From IMG/VR virus record IMGVR_UViG_3300030107_004106, positions 1 through 23,133 of that record: 23,133 nt of DNA; one strand, 5' to 3'. Below, in pieces: positions 13,207 through 19,198 of the stretch. The notes beneath the pieces are model-generated. The model did not search any database. It saw only the letters and a list, made by a program, of their open reading frames with translations, and had not been told where the DNA came from. Position 1 is the stretch's first letter. Every line of letters starts with the position of its first letter. Made by a program: the position numbers and the translations under genes. Origin of the DNA: a virus.

Positions 13207-13280
13207 TAGACTTGGTAGGACTCGAACCTACGACAAAGGGATTATGAGTCCCCTGCTCTAACCAACTGAGCTACAAGTCC
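13207..13280 (-). tRNA. tRNA-Met(CAT) or tRNA-Ile2(CAT)
   Basis: The cloverleaf is complete: acceptor GGACTTG/CAAGTCT, D-arm AGCTCAGTTGGTTAGAGC, anticodon arm GGGGA-CTCATAA-TCCCT, variable loop TTGTCG, T-arm TAGG-TTCGAGT-CCTA. The anticodon is CAT. The GGGGACTCATAATCCC arm and the TTGTCG variable region look more like the isoleucine tRNA whose C34 is changed to lysidine than like elongator Met, so both are possible. The first pair is G1-U72, and the discriminator A is followed by CTT, not CCA. Confidence 0.9.
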
Positions 13281-13318
13281 AAAAAAATAGCGATGGAAGT
13301 GTAACCTCCACCGCTATT
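13281..13318 (-). terminator. Intrinsic terminator directly before tRNA-Met
   Basis: AATAGCGGTGGAG pairs with TTCCATCGCTATT as a 13-bp stem with two G-U pairs and a GTTACAC loop, followed by seven T residues. It ends the SSB-side transcript after the gene at 13336. The T-run touches the first base of the tRNA, so the tRNA block must be reached by read-through or by processing of longer transcripts. Confidence 0.88.
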
Positions 13319-13335
13319 CTAGCAACAACCATAAG

Positions 13336-13887
13336 TTATTGCTCGCCTTTGATCTGCTTAATTTTTTCATTAAGCTGGTCAACGACTTCGGTATTGTCTT
13401 TAAGACCTTCGAGCTTGTTGTCAAACTCTGGAGTCTTAATTGCATTACCTTTGACTTCTCTTGGTGGATAATTCACATATTGTGGATAATCTCCATTGGG
13501 AAAAGCCTTTTCGAGAGCCTCTTTATAACCTCTGTTGTAGTTGGATTCTGACAGTACGTCATGTTCCCACTCAACTTGACCAAGACCTCTCATATACCCT
13601 TCGTGCCAAAGGTTGTCGATTTGAGTTCGAGTACCTTCGTCTTGGGCATAATACTCAATCATCCCTTCCAGTTTACCTTGAGCAATCAGATTGTCCTTAG
13701 TCAACTGTTCAACATCATTAAGTTGTAACCACAGAAGCTCATCAGCGAATTCTGTGTTTACTTTTGCACGCATATCAGAAATATCTAACTGATTAGAAAG
13801 ATTTGATATTTGCCATTGTTGTAGAATTCCAAGATTTAACATCGTTAGGAAAACTAGAGCGATCATAAATTTTTGTTTAGAGTTCAT
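13336..13887 (-). CDS. Membrane-anchored hypothetical protein, 183 aa
   Basis: The product begins MNSKQKFMIALVFLTMLNLG, giving one N-terminal membrane anchor or uncleaved signal, followed by a long hydrophilic, helical region with many Glu, Asp, Gln and Asn residues. I use the ATG at 13887, with AGG about 9 bases upstream; a GTG lies three codons earlier. The soluble part probably faces the periplasm or the cytoplasm next to the membrane. It is 13 bases downstream of the SSB gene and is the last gene before a strong terminator. No family is recognised. Confidence 0.75.
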   Translation of the reverse strand: MNSKQKFMIALVFLTMLNLGILQQWQISNLSNQLDISDMRAKVNTEFADELLWLQLNDVEQLTKDNLIAQGKLEGMIEYYAQDEGTRTQIDNLWHEGYMRGLGQVEWEHDVLSESNYNRGYKEALEKAFPNGDYPQYVNYPPREVKGNAIKTPEFDNKLEGLKDNTEVVDQLNEKIKQIKGEQ

Positions 13888-13900
13888 CTTCAGCACCTAA

Positions 13901-14266
13901 TTAAAAAGCTAAATCTTCTTCAATATCTTCCGAAGCAATTACATTTGCTTCTTCCGCTGTTTTTGTCTTACCCAAAAATTGTACTGTATCAGCGACAACT
14001 TCAGTCCAGTATGAACCATTCTCCAGTTTCGCTTGTCGAATACGTCCTTCGACTAATACAGAACTACCCTTTTGCAGATACTTGTGACAAGACTCTGCTG
14101 ATTTACCCCAAACAGCAATGTTCATATATAGAACTTCCTCTTTGTTTCGTGGGTTGTTTACAGCAATACGAAAGCTACACTTTGTAGTTTTCTTCTCGCC
14201 AACTTGAGCGCAATCTGGATCATTGGTAAGATTACCAACTAAAACGGATTTGTTAAAAGCAGCCAT
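13901..14266 (-). CDS. ssb: Single-stranded DNA-binding protein (SSB)
   Basis: The 121-residue protein has the bacterial SSB OB-fold pattern: FNKSVLVGNLTNDPD at the start, FRIAVNN near 32-38, YMNIAVWGKSAESCHKYLQK near 47-66, VEGRIRQAKLENGSYWTEV near 72-90. The short tail ends in acidic residues and Phe (EDIEEDLAF), like the C-terminal tip that binds partner proteins. It protects single-stranded DNA in replication and repair. The length is short for a bacterial SSB but normal for a phage one. AGAAAGGAAATG upstream of the ATG is a good ribosome binding site. Confidence 0.93.
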   Translation of the reverse strand: MAAFNKSVLVGNLTNDPDCAQVGEKKTTKCSFRIAVNNPRNKEEVLYMNIAVWGKSAESCHKYLQKGSSVLVEGRIRQAKLENGSYWTEVVADTVQFLGKTKTAEEANVIASEDIEEDLAF

Positions 14267-14306
14267 ATTACATTTCCTTTCTCTAAGAATAAGTTACTAA
14301 ACTTGG

Positions 14307-14627
14307 CTATTTTAATTCTAAAACTTGTTTGATTCTTCCACGAAGAACCTGACTACCACCACGATTGTTCTTAGCGTCAGCCGCATCAATAACCGTGTTA
14401 GTTAGGGTGGTACTAAGTCCGGCTGATCTTCCAGCACGTTTACGACCACGTTGAGTTACTTCATATGTTCCATTTCCAGTGTATCGTGATACTGCTGTAA
14501 TTGGATCAAATAGTTCACCTTTGTCTCTACCATTTCGCGCTACGCCACGAATCTTATTTCCGGCAACATGCCACTTATAAGACTTCTTTGTTTTTTGTAG
14601 TTCGAGTAAAAATTGAATTTCATTCAT
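14307..14627 (-). CDS. Basic hypothetical protein, 106 aa
   Basis: The product is basic, with a Gly/Arg-rich centre (RGRKRAGRSAGLSTTL) that suggests nucleic-acid binding. No Cys, signal peptide or membrane segment is visible. GGAG precedes the ATG, which overlaps the stop of the upstream gene as ATGA. SSB follows after a 40-base gap, so a role near DNA is possible but not shown. No family is recognised. Confidence 0.72.
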   Translation of the reverse strand: MNEIQFLLELQKTKKSYKWHVAGNKIRGVARNGRDKGELFDPITAVSRYTGNGTYEVTQRGRKRAGRSAGLSTTLTNTVIDAADAKNNRGGSQVLRGRIKQVLELK

Positions 14628-14935
14628 TGCTTAACTCCAAGCTCTGGGTCACTGTTTAAGATATTACCTTCTTTATCGGTTCGGATAAAGTAACTATACG
14701 CTATTCTTGTTCTTTTTAGAACGGACAATTCGGTTTCCGAGTCATATTCGCACCAAATGTTTACTCTCCAATTATAATCCCAAAGTCTCTTTGCGCGAAA
14801 CATAGAAACGTCTGGAACCGAGCCAATTATATCGAATACTTGTTTTTTAATTATCGGTTCGAGAGAGACTTGTATCTCATCAGTCTTAACAGTAGTTGAG
14901 TCTGGAGTTATACTAGGCTTTCTTCTTTTATTCAT
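14624..14935 (-). CDS. Hypothetical protein, 103 aa
   Basis: I place the start at the ATG at 14935 (MNKRRKPSI), which overlaps the stop of the 54-residue gene as ATGAATAA. In-frame ATG and TTG codons a few residues upstream (14950, 14953) are alternatives. The product is soluble with a basic N-terminus and aromatic residues in the middle (AKRLWDYNWRVNIWCEYD). It is probably coupled to the genes on either side. No family is recognised. Confidence 0.68.
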   Translation of the reverse strand: MNKRRKPSITPDSTTVKTDEIQVSLEPIIKKQVFDIIGSVPDVSMFRAKRLWDYNWRVNIWCEYDSETELSVLKRTRIAYSYFIRTDKEGNILNSDPELGVKQ

Positions 14936-15092
14936 TATCAATTCTTTCATCAAAATTCAAATAGGCTTCAATCCAAGACTCAGCCTGTTCACGATTAACA
15001 AACCTCATCATTGGAATCCGACTAGACTCTTCAACTTTATAAACGATCCAATGTAGATCAAGTTCTTCAAATTCTACTTCGTATGTTGTCAT
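14928..15092 (-). CDS. Small acidic hypothetical protein, 54 aa
   Basis: The frame MTTYEVEFEELDLHWIVYKV continues to EESSRIPMMRFVNREQAESW and ends after IDNE. Its ATG overlaps the upstream stop as ATGA, and its stop overlaps the next start. Together with the protein-like composition this supports a real gene. It resembles the 52-residue product at 18614-18772 in general form: short, acidic, with an aromatic-rich strand part and a helical AE/QAE segment. That likeness may mean a shared fold but is not proof. Confidence 0.65.
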   Translation of the reverse strand: MTTYEVEFEELDLHWIVYKVEESSRIPMMRFVNREQAESWIEAYLNFDERIDNE

Positions 15093-15442
15093 TCTGAGTA
15101 TTTGTCCAAATAATCTTCTTTTTTTGGCATTAGCTCTTCAAAGTTTGGAAGGTCAAAAGGGCTTATGTCTTCTCCAATTATCTTTTCCATTCTGACAGAT
15201 TTTCTACCATCTGTTTCGCCTTCAGGAAGCTCATAGTAGTATTCGTATTCAGGCTCGCATTGTTCATAAAGCTCTCTTAGCTTATTAACCCTTGCTTCCA
15301 TATACTCTGGATGTCCAGAATCTTTAAGAGTTCTGTTCGAGCCGAGTAACACTATCCCTTTGTTTACTTTGTTAGACTGGTAATCTCTTCTGTTTCTAAC
15401 AGAAAGATGAACAGCTATCTCTTCTTGGAAATTATGAGACAT
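15089..15442 (-). CDS. Hypothetical protein, 117 aa
   Basis: The start at 15442 has AAGGATTGAGT before it; a TTG two codons upstream is less likely. The product is acidic in its second half, with a Tyr/Glu-rich run (YEQCEPEYEYYYELPEGE) near the middle. The N-terminal part is basic (RNRRDYQSNKVNKG). No signal peptide or membrane segment is seen. It lies between the winged-helix-like gene and the 54-residue gene with end-to-start overlaps. No family is recognised. Confidence 0.72.
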   Translation of the reverse strand: MSHNFQEEIAVHLSVRNRRDYQSNKVNKGIVLLGSNRTLKDSGHPEYMEARVNKLRELYEQCEPEYEYYYELPEGETDGRKSVRMEKIIGEDISPFDLPNFEELMPKKEDYLDKYSE

Positions 15443-15444
15443 AC

Positions 15445-15693
15445 TCAATCCTTTTCGTATTTCTCGTTATCATCATCAAGTAGCATTTCAGGATTCTTTT
15501 CAAGAAACTCAGCCACTTGTTCACCTTCATCCGTTAAGGCAAATCTAAAGTTTCCATCTTGGTCAACGTATTGTTCTAATAATCCTTGCTTTACTAGATT
15601 GGCAACAGCGGCATTAGCCACTTCAGAACCGAATCTATCTTTAGTCTTACTGATTATATAGTTTATATCAAATGCTGGTTGTTCAGGATTCAT
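15445..15693 (-). CDS. Winged-helix-like small protein, 82 aa
   Basis: I start at the ATG at 15693 (MNPEQPAFD), inside the end of the nuclease gene. The middle of the product reads VANLVKQGLLEQYVDQDGNF and then RFALTDEGEQVAEFL, which matches the third helix and beta-wing of winged-helix domains, where LTDEG after a wing is common. This suggests DNA or protein binding. A charged tail follows. The domain call rests on pattern only; the protein could be a small transcription factor. Confidence 0.55.
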   Translation of the reverse strand: MNPEQPAFDINYIISKTKDRFGSEVANAAVANLVKQGLLEQYVDQDGNFRFALTDEGEQVAEFLEKNPEMLLDDDNEKYEKD

Positions 15694-15991
15694 AAGGCCA
15701 TCTCTCGGCAAGAACCTTGTTTACTTCGTTGATAGTTACTAACCATCTCCCAAACTTTCCCGTCTTATTGGTATGAACTAAAACATACCCTTCTTTATCT
15801 TCTTGAAATTTTATTAGGTTGTGTAGCATTTGAGTTGCTATGTCAAAGTCAGGCTGTCCTCTTTCTGGAGTATCTACTCCTGATAGACGAGCATATATAC
15901 GATGAGATATATGAAAACCACAGTCAATGTCAAACACTGCCGTGTCTCCATCAACACATCGAACTAACTTTGCTCTGTATGTATAATCCAT
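15683..15991 (-). CDS. Staphylococcal-nuclease-like (SNase) nuclease
   Basis: The 102-residue protein has the SNase catalytic set: DGDT at 14-17, D21, R35, D40 and E43 in RLSGVDTPER, and R82 in GKFGRW, which would match the second catalytic Arg. These enzymes need calcium and cleave DNA or RNA. It is shorter than usual SNase domains (about 130-150 residues), losing part of the C-terminal helix. There is no signal peptide, so it would work inside the cell, perhaps on host nucleic acid. The ATG is one base after the stop of the upstream gene, and the end overlaps the winged-helix-like gene. Confidence 0.87.
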   Translation of the reverse strand: MDYTYRAKLVRCVDGDTAVFDIDCGFHISHRIYARLSGVDTPERGQPDFDIATQMLHNLIKFQEDKEGYVLVHTNKTGKFGRWLVTINEVNKVLAERWPYES

Positions 15992-15992
15992 A

Positions 15993-16106
15993 TTAGCCTG
16001 TTGAAAGACTTCTGTATAAAACTACCGATAATGATATGATTGCCGCGCCAGTACCAAACCAACCAATAGTAATTAGCATTTTTGTGAAGTGTTCTTTGAT
16101 TGCCAT
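15993..16106 (-). CDS. Small membrane protein, 37 aa
   Basis: MAIKEHFTKMLITIGWFGTG is followed by AAIISLSVVLYRS, giving one membrane helix. GAGG lies about 10 bases before the ATG. The first 34 bases overlap the upstream gene and the stop is one base before the next start. The coding evidence is modest because the gene is so short. Confidence 0.55.
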   Translation of the reverse strand: MAIKEHFTKMLITIGWFGTGAAIISLSVVLYRSLSTG

Positions 16107-16264
16107 TTTTTTAATTCCTCTTTAATATTAAAACCTAAGTCTTTGGCAATCCTTTGCACTCTATTTTTTTTACCTATACTTAATAGCACGAGATTCGATT
16201 CAAAATCAAATACGGCAAACGAATAAGTATCTTCCATTACTCTGTTTAGCCTGTATCTATACAT
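16073..16264 (-). CDS. Small basic hypothetical protein, 63 aa
   Basis: The product (MYRYRLNRVMEDTYSFAVFD) looks like a short beta-strand pair followed by a helix (KNRVQRIAKDLGFNIKEELK). It is basic with no membrane segment. The ATG overlaps the stop of the upstream gene (ATGTATAG). No family is recognised. Confidence 0.62.
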   Translation of the reverse strand: MYRYRLNRVMEDTYSFAVFDFESNLVLLSIGKKNRVQRIAKDLGFNIKEELKKWQSKNTSQKC

Positions 16265-16553
16265 CTAAACTTGTGCTGACAAATATTGGAGTGTTTTCAC
16301 CTACATAAGCATTAAAGGTGTTAAACTCCAAATATTCCCATGCTTCTTCTTCTGTTATACCTTCTGAAACTACTAGTGTTCTTGCCATTTCTTTTGCATC
16401 ATACACAACTTTAGTTCCACAACTAATGCCCATAGAAACGCCAATGATAGCATTATCAAAATTATCGGCAAACAAAAGATCATTCCCAAAGTGTTCAGCA
16501 AGTTCATTGCGTTTTGCTTCATCGTCCTGTTTCCCGCCCAGTCTTTCTTCCAT
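16257..16553 (-). CDS. Conserved phage-type hypothetical protein, 98 aa
   Basis: The C-terminal two thirds reads DNAIIGVSMGISCGTKVVYD, then GITEEEAWEYLEFNTFNAYV, then GENTPIF. This is a small conserved module I know from many phage genomes, with a strand, a helix starting EEA, and a closing GE.TP.F block. Its function is unknown. AAGGACTTTCAAAC before the ATG is a good ribosome binding site. The overlapping frame at 16373-16660 has no such pattern and is a shadow. Confidence 0.78.
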   Translation of the reverse strand: MEERLGGKQDDEAKRNELAEHFGNDLLFADNFDNAIIGVSMGISCGTKVVYDAKEMARTLVVSEGITEEEAWEYLEFNTFNAYVGENTPIFVSTSLDV

Positions 16554-16568
16554 GTTTGAAAGTCCTTA

Positions 16569-16898
16569 TTATCCGTTGACTGTTGCAAGTTCAGGCTCTT
16601 CTTGTTTTTCTTCTTCTTCTTCAAGCATATTGAATACTTGTTCCTGAAGCTCTCCTGCATAACTGTTCCAGTATTCAGCTTGGTGTTTAGCTATCTCTAG
16701 CTCTCTTTCTAATCTAAGCTGATAAACAGGTACGCCACCTATAAGCTGTAACCTTTCAGGTAGTTGCCAAATCATTCTGTCATGCGCCCATATGCTAAAC
16801 TTGACCAAAAAATTTATATTGGTTTTTGTTGCAAGATCGTGGAAAAAGAAGACTGAACTGTTCCATTTCCTGTTTATAAAGTTTATTGTTTTATACAT
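16569..16898 (-). CDS. Hypothetical protein with acidic coiled tail, 109 aa
   Basis: The N-terminal half is aromatic and basic, and the C-terminal half is a predicted long helix (LERELEIAKHQAEYWNSYAG) that ends in a run of Glu (MLEEEEEKQEEPELATVNG). AAAGG before the ATG supports the start. The C-terminal EEPEL motif also occurs at the end of the neighbouring upstream gene's product. No family is recognised. Confidence 0.7.
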   Translation of the reverse strand: MYKTINFINRKWNSSVFFFHDLATKTNINFLVKFSIWAHDRMIWQLPERLQLIGGVPVYQLRLERELEIAKHQAEYWNSYAGELQEQVFNMLEEEEEKQEEPELATVNG

Positions 16899-16900
16899 GT

Positions 16901-17272
16901 TTATACCTTTGAGTAAGAAGATAATTCAGGCTCTTCTTTGATTTCAAATACTTCAACATCTAAATCATATTCTGGATGTCCGGTAACGATTCTTCTTGGA
17001 TACTTCATTGGCATAACTTTCCACCCTCTAGATGTAAACTCTTCTACATCTTCGTCTGTGAGGATTGTCATGCCGCAAGCATGTTCGTCCGTATTAAAGT
17101 TTCTCTTCATGAAGTTATGAGCAGTATTAGAGTTGTTGAAGACAGGCACATAGGTATCGCCAGTAGCCTTTTCTCTTAATACAGTTAAAGGGAGCCACTT
17201 TTCTTTTTGGCACTCTTTCTTAAAATCTTCAACTGTTAAATTGCCATCATTAAAAATGATACCGAATTTCAT
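16901..17272 (-). CDS. Hypothetical protein, 123 aa
   Basis: The product is soluble with mixed strand and helix composition; blocks include NSNTAHNFMKRNF, CGMTILTDEDVEEFTSRGW and PRRIVTGHPEYDLDVEVFEI. The tail has KEEPEL, as in the next gene. AGGTGAC, seven bases before the ATG, is a good ribosome binding site, and the start overlaps the upstream gene by 23 bases. No signal peptide or family is recognised. Confidence 0.75.
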   Translation of the reverse strand: MKFGIIFNDGNLTVEDFKKECQKEKWLPLTVLREKATGDTYVPVFNNSNTAHNFMKRNFNTDEHACGMTILTDEDVEEFTSRGWKVMPMKYPRRIVTGHPEYDLDVEVFEIKEEPELSSYSKV

Positions 17273-17474
17273 TTATGTCACCTGCAATATCTGGATTCTT
17301 TGTACAAAATTCAACATGGTCTGCAATATTCTTAAACATGAAATACAAAACATCTTCTCCGTTTTGTCTTCCCGTATACTTAGCAAATTCTTCTAATGCT
17401 TTTCCACCATTCTTGGTGTTGTTCGTCATTTCGATAGCAACAGCTAATGCTTTGCTTTTAAGCCACTTGTCCAT
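17250..17474 (-). CDS. Small helical hypothetical protein, 74 aa
   Basis: MDKWLKSKALAVAIEMTNNT and the following GGKALEEFAKYTG suggest a compact helical protein. TTTGGAGTAAC before the ATG gives a good GGAG ribosome binding site. It is the first gene after the AT-rich gap at 17475-17546 and after a candidate promoter, so it may head a transcription unit running towards the SSB gene. No family is recognised. Confidence 0.72.
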   Translation of the reverse strand: MDKWLKSKALAVAIEMTNNTKNGGKALEEFAKYTGRQNGEDVLYFMFKNIADHVEFCTKNPDIAGDINEIRYHF

Positions 17475-17507
17475 CAGTTACTCCAAATTAAAAAGTTACT
17501 AATGAAA

Positions 17508-17538
17508 ATATTAGCATATTATTACACTACTCAGTAAA
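17508..17538 (-). promoter_or_regulatory. Candidate promoter before the 17474 gene
   Basis: On the minus strand TTTACT (17538-17533) and TAATAT (17513-17508) are 19 bases apart, with TGC directly before the -10 as an extended -10 element. The region is very AT-rich, so chance matches are likely. The -35 is the same as in the candidate at 8728-8756. Confidence 0.35.
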
Positions 17539-17546
17539 AAATTTTT

Positions 17547-17996
17547 TTATTTTTTAGAAAAAACTTCTGCTTTTTTTATTAGATTACTGGATGATTGAAC
17601 CTTATCGCCGCCAGCGTTGTAAATCATTCTCACTCCAAGCTCTTCTTCAAGTACATCTTCTGGAACGCCACCTTCTTTTCGATCTCCACCATTTGCGAAT
17701 ATCATATCTTCAAAGAAAGGATCATTCTGAAGTCTTCTGAATTCTTCTCTTATCGTTTGACAAACTGATCCGTCTTTGTCGATAGCAATTACAGATCTGT
17801 CTACACCTTTTATATTTCTGATTATTCTTAGTCTGTCATCTTGGTTCATAAAGGGAACTGAACCTTTTATCTTAACTTGCTCATCGCTATTAACGATTAC
17901 AATCAAAAAGTCTCCAAGATTTCTAGCTGAAGATATATAGTCTATATGACCAATATGCAAAGGATTAAAGAAGCCAGATATTACTACTACTCTCAT
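17547..17996 (-). CDS. HldE/TagD-like cytidylyltransferase-fold protein
   Basis: The 149-residue protein has the nucleotidyltransferase signature: GFFNPLHIGHIDYISSARNL with the HxGH motif at 14-17, then GDFLIVIVNSDEQVKIKG, a DDRLRIIRNIKGVD helix, and a C-terminal GGDK-QSSSNLIKKA that carries the S-x-x-x-I-K region of the family. This is the pattern of the adenylyl- or cytidylyltransferase half of HldE and related sugar-nucleotide enzymes. It activates a sugar phosphate or polyol phosphate with NTP, giving a donor for glycosyltransferases like those at 280-3989. The start overlaps the upstream stop as ATGA. The substrate is unknown. Confidence 0.87.
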   Translation of the reverse strand: MRVVVISGFFNPLHIGHIDYISSARNLGDFLIVIVNSDEQVKIKGSVPFMNQDDRLRIIRNIKGVDRSVIAIDKDGSVCQTIREEFRRLQNDPFFEDMIFANGGDRKEGGVPEDVLEEELGVRMIYNAGGDKVQSSSNLIKKAEVFSKK

Positions 17997-18397
17997 CGGC
18001 TACTCCAGATGCTTCCTGAGCTATACATCGGCCAATGATAATAAGAAGGTTGGTAATAATAAAAATATCTGTAAACAAAAACAGGTCTTTGGTTGTATGT
18101 TGTTGATCGGTACTTTGCTTTTTGAGCTATCAACTGCTTCTTGAGTTGTGCTTTTTCAATTTGTTTCTGATTATGAGCAATCCAATTTGGATCATCAAAG
18201 TGATGGTCTATCCCAGCGGCTCTAAACCTTTGGTATTGAGACATTCCTTGATACTCAGGTTTTATAACTACCTTTTGTAGTTTCTTATTGTAATGCCACA
18301 TTCTGGAATCATAGCGATCTCCCTGTGGAGAAACTTTCGTAAACTCATTAGCAATACAGTTGCTACAAAATAGCAACATCAACAATAAAATTCTCAT
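17993..18397 (-). CDS. Secreted Tyr-rich protein, 134 aa
   Basis: The N-terminus MRILLLMLLFCSNCIANEFT is a Sec signal peptide, with cleavage likely after CIA-NE. The mature part has a polar middle with His and Gln/Lys-rich helix, and ends in a Tyr/Trp/Ser-rich tail (YRYFYYYQPSYYHWPMYSSG). The end resembles the tyrosine-rich stretch of the secreted protein at 4590-4991. The gene overlaps its neighbours on both sides as ATGA. It may be exported to the cell surface or periplasm. No family is recognised. Confidence 0.75.
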   Translation of the reverse strand: MRILLLMLLFCSNCIANEFTKVSPQGDRYDSRMWHYNKKLQKVVIKPEYQGMSQYQRFRAAGIDHHFDDPNWIAHNQKQIEKAQLKKQLIAQKAKYRSTTYNQRPVFVYRYFYYYQPSYYHWPMYSSGSIWSSR

Positions 18398-18621
18398 TTG
18401 TAGAATCCTTTTTTATCCTTGCTTTCCAACTTGGGTTTTAACGTGTGTTTGTAATAAAACTTAAACTGTTTATAGATAGCTTTTACTTGAGCCATTGCTT
18501 CTTTTTCTGTGATCTTACCGCCTTCTTCTAAATCACAAACAATAGACATGTGTATATTGAAAGCCTTAAATGGATCACGATGATCTTCAAAGTTTACATC
18601 TGTAAAGTTTATATCACTCAT
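18394..18621 (-). CDS. Hypothetical protein, 75 aa
   Basis: I choose the ATG at 18621 (MSDINFTDVNFEDHRDPFKA) because GAGG lies upstream and because a coherent 52-residue gene occupies the region before it. The product has an acidic N-terminus and a basic helical end (YYKHTLKPKLESKDKKGFYK). It contains a short HMSIVCDLEEGGKITEKEAM stretch. No family is recognised; the type is common in phages. Confidence 0.7.
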   Translation of the reverse strand: MSDINFTDVNFEDHRDPFKAFNIHMSIVCDLEEGGKITEKEAMAQVKAIYKQFKFYYKHTLKPKLESKDKKGFYK

Positions 18622-18772
18622 CTGGAAAAACCTCATTACAATATTCAACAAATGCGTCTTCAGCTTCTTGTCTTGTGTCGTAATAACCAAGAAGCATATC
18701 TGCTTCATCCCATACGGCAAACATTTCTTTACCGTCTATCCATTGGACATGTATGCTATTATTTTCTTCCAT
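18614..18772 (-). CDS. Small acidic hypothetical protein, 52 aa
   Basis: The product MEENNSIHVQWIDGKEMFAV continues WDEADMLLGYYDTRQEAEDA and ends FPDE. It is very acidic, with a strand pair and then a helix. It starts inside the end of the zinc protein gene (14-base overlap) and its stop overlaps the next gene's start. The form (strand-strand-helix with an EAE segment) is like the 54-residue gene at 14928-15092. Confidence 0.68.
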   Translation of the reverse strand: MEENNSIHVQWIDGKEMFAVWDEADMLLGYYDTRQEAEDAFVEYCNEVFPDE

Positions 18773-19025
18773 TCCATTTCTTTCTAGCTTCTACCCAATC
18801 ATCAGCGGAACCACTAGCTCCACCACAATCATCGCACTCATACCAATAAAGACCTATTGTCTCCATAGCTTCTGCTTGTGGATGACCACCACAAAACGGA
18901 CATGGCAAAATAGTCTCATCAGTAAATTCAGTTACCTTTATTCTGTGTTCACCACACCTAATACACCATACAGGCATATTATCTGTTTCTACTATTCTGC
19001 CGCAACAGCCAAGTAAGTATTTCAT
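18759..19025 (-). CDS. Zinc-ribbon protein, Lar-like
   Basis: The ATG at 19025 is chosen because it lies just after the stop of the upstream gene. The 88-residue product has CIRCG, then CPFCGGHPQAEAM, then YECDDCGGASGSADDWVEAR and a closing KKWNGR. The CPFCGG...CxxCG...A...W(N)R layout is that of Lar-type restriction alleviation proteins, small phage or prophage zinc proteins that weaken host type I restriction. An extra Cys pair at the N-terminus (GCCG) suggests a second metal site. The likeness is by motif, so an unrelated zinc-ribbon is possible. Confidence 0.72.
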   Translation of the reverse strand: MKYLLGCCGRIVETDNMPVWCIRCGEHRIKVTEFTDETILPCPFCGGHPQAEAMETIGLYWYECDDCGGASGSADDWVEARKKWNGRK

Positions 19026-19027
19026 AT

Positions 19028-19198
19028 TTAAGTAAGAGAGAACCAAATGACAAAAAAACAAATTGTTAATACAAAGATAACAACAGCAATCTTGATTATC
19101 TTTTTGTTTAGGTTCTTTCTCTTAACCTCCAGTTTCTCTTCCATGTAGTCGGAATAACTTTTCCATCTACCCTCTTTAGTTGTATTGTGTCTTTTCAT
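19028..19198 (-). CDS. Small membrane protein, 56 aa
   Basis: The product has a basic N-terminal half (MKRHNTTKEGRWKSYSDYME and then KRKNLNKKI) and a C-terminal membrane helix (IKIAVVIFVLTICFFVIWFSL), a tail-anchored layout with the head in the cytoplasm. The ATG overlaps the stop of the upstream four-helix protein as ATGA. No family is recognised. Confidence 0.7.
   Translation of the reverse strand: MKRHNTTKEGRWKSYSDYMEEKLEVKRKNLNKKIIKIAVVIFVLTICFFVIWFSLT

Noticed and set aside
13873-14187. Plus-strand open frame over SSB
   Set aside because: SSB is clear on the minus strand with all its motifs.
16318-16660. Frames on both strands over 16257-16553 and 16569-16898
   Set aside because: They have low-complexity Ser or Lys runs and no ribosome binding site, while the chosen genes have both good starts and one a conserved module.
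17537-17575. Runs of A and T after the nucleotidyltransferase gene as a terminator
   Set aside because: The possible stem has only A-T pairs and no GC-rich part, so it is not a credible intrinsic terminator; it is more likely just AT-rich spacer.
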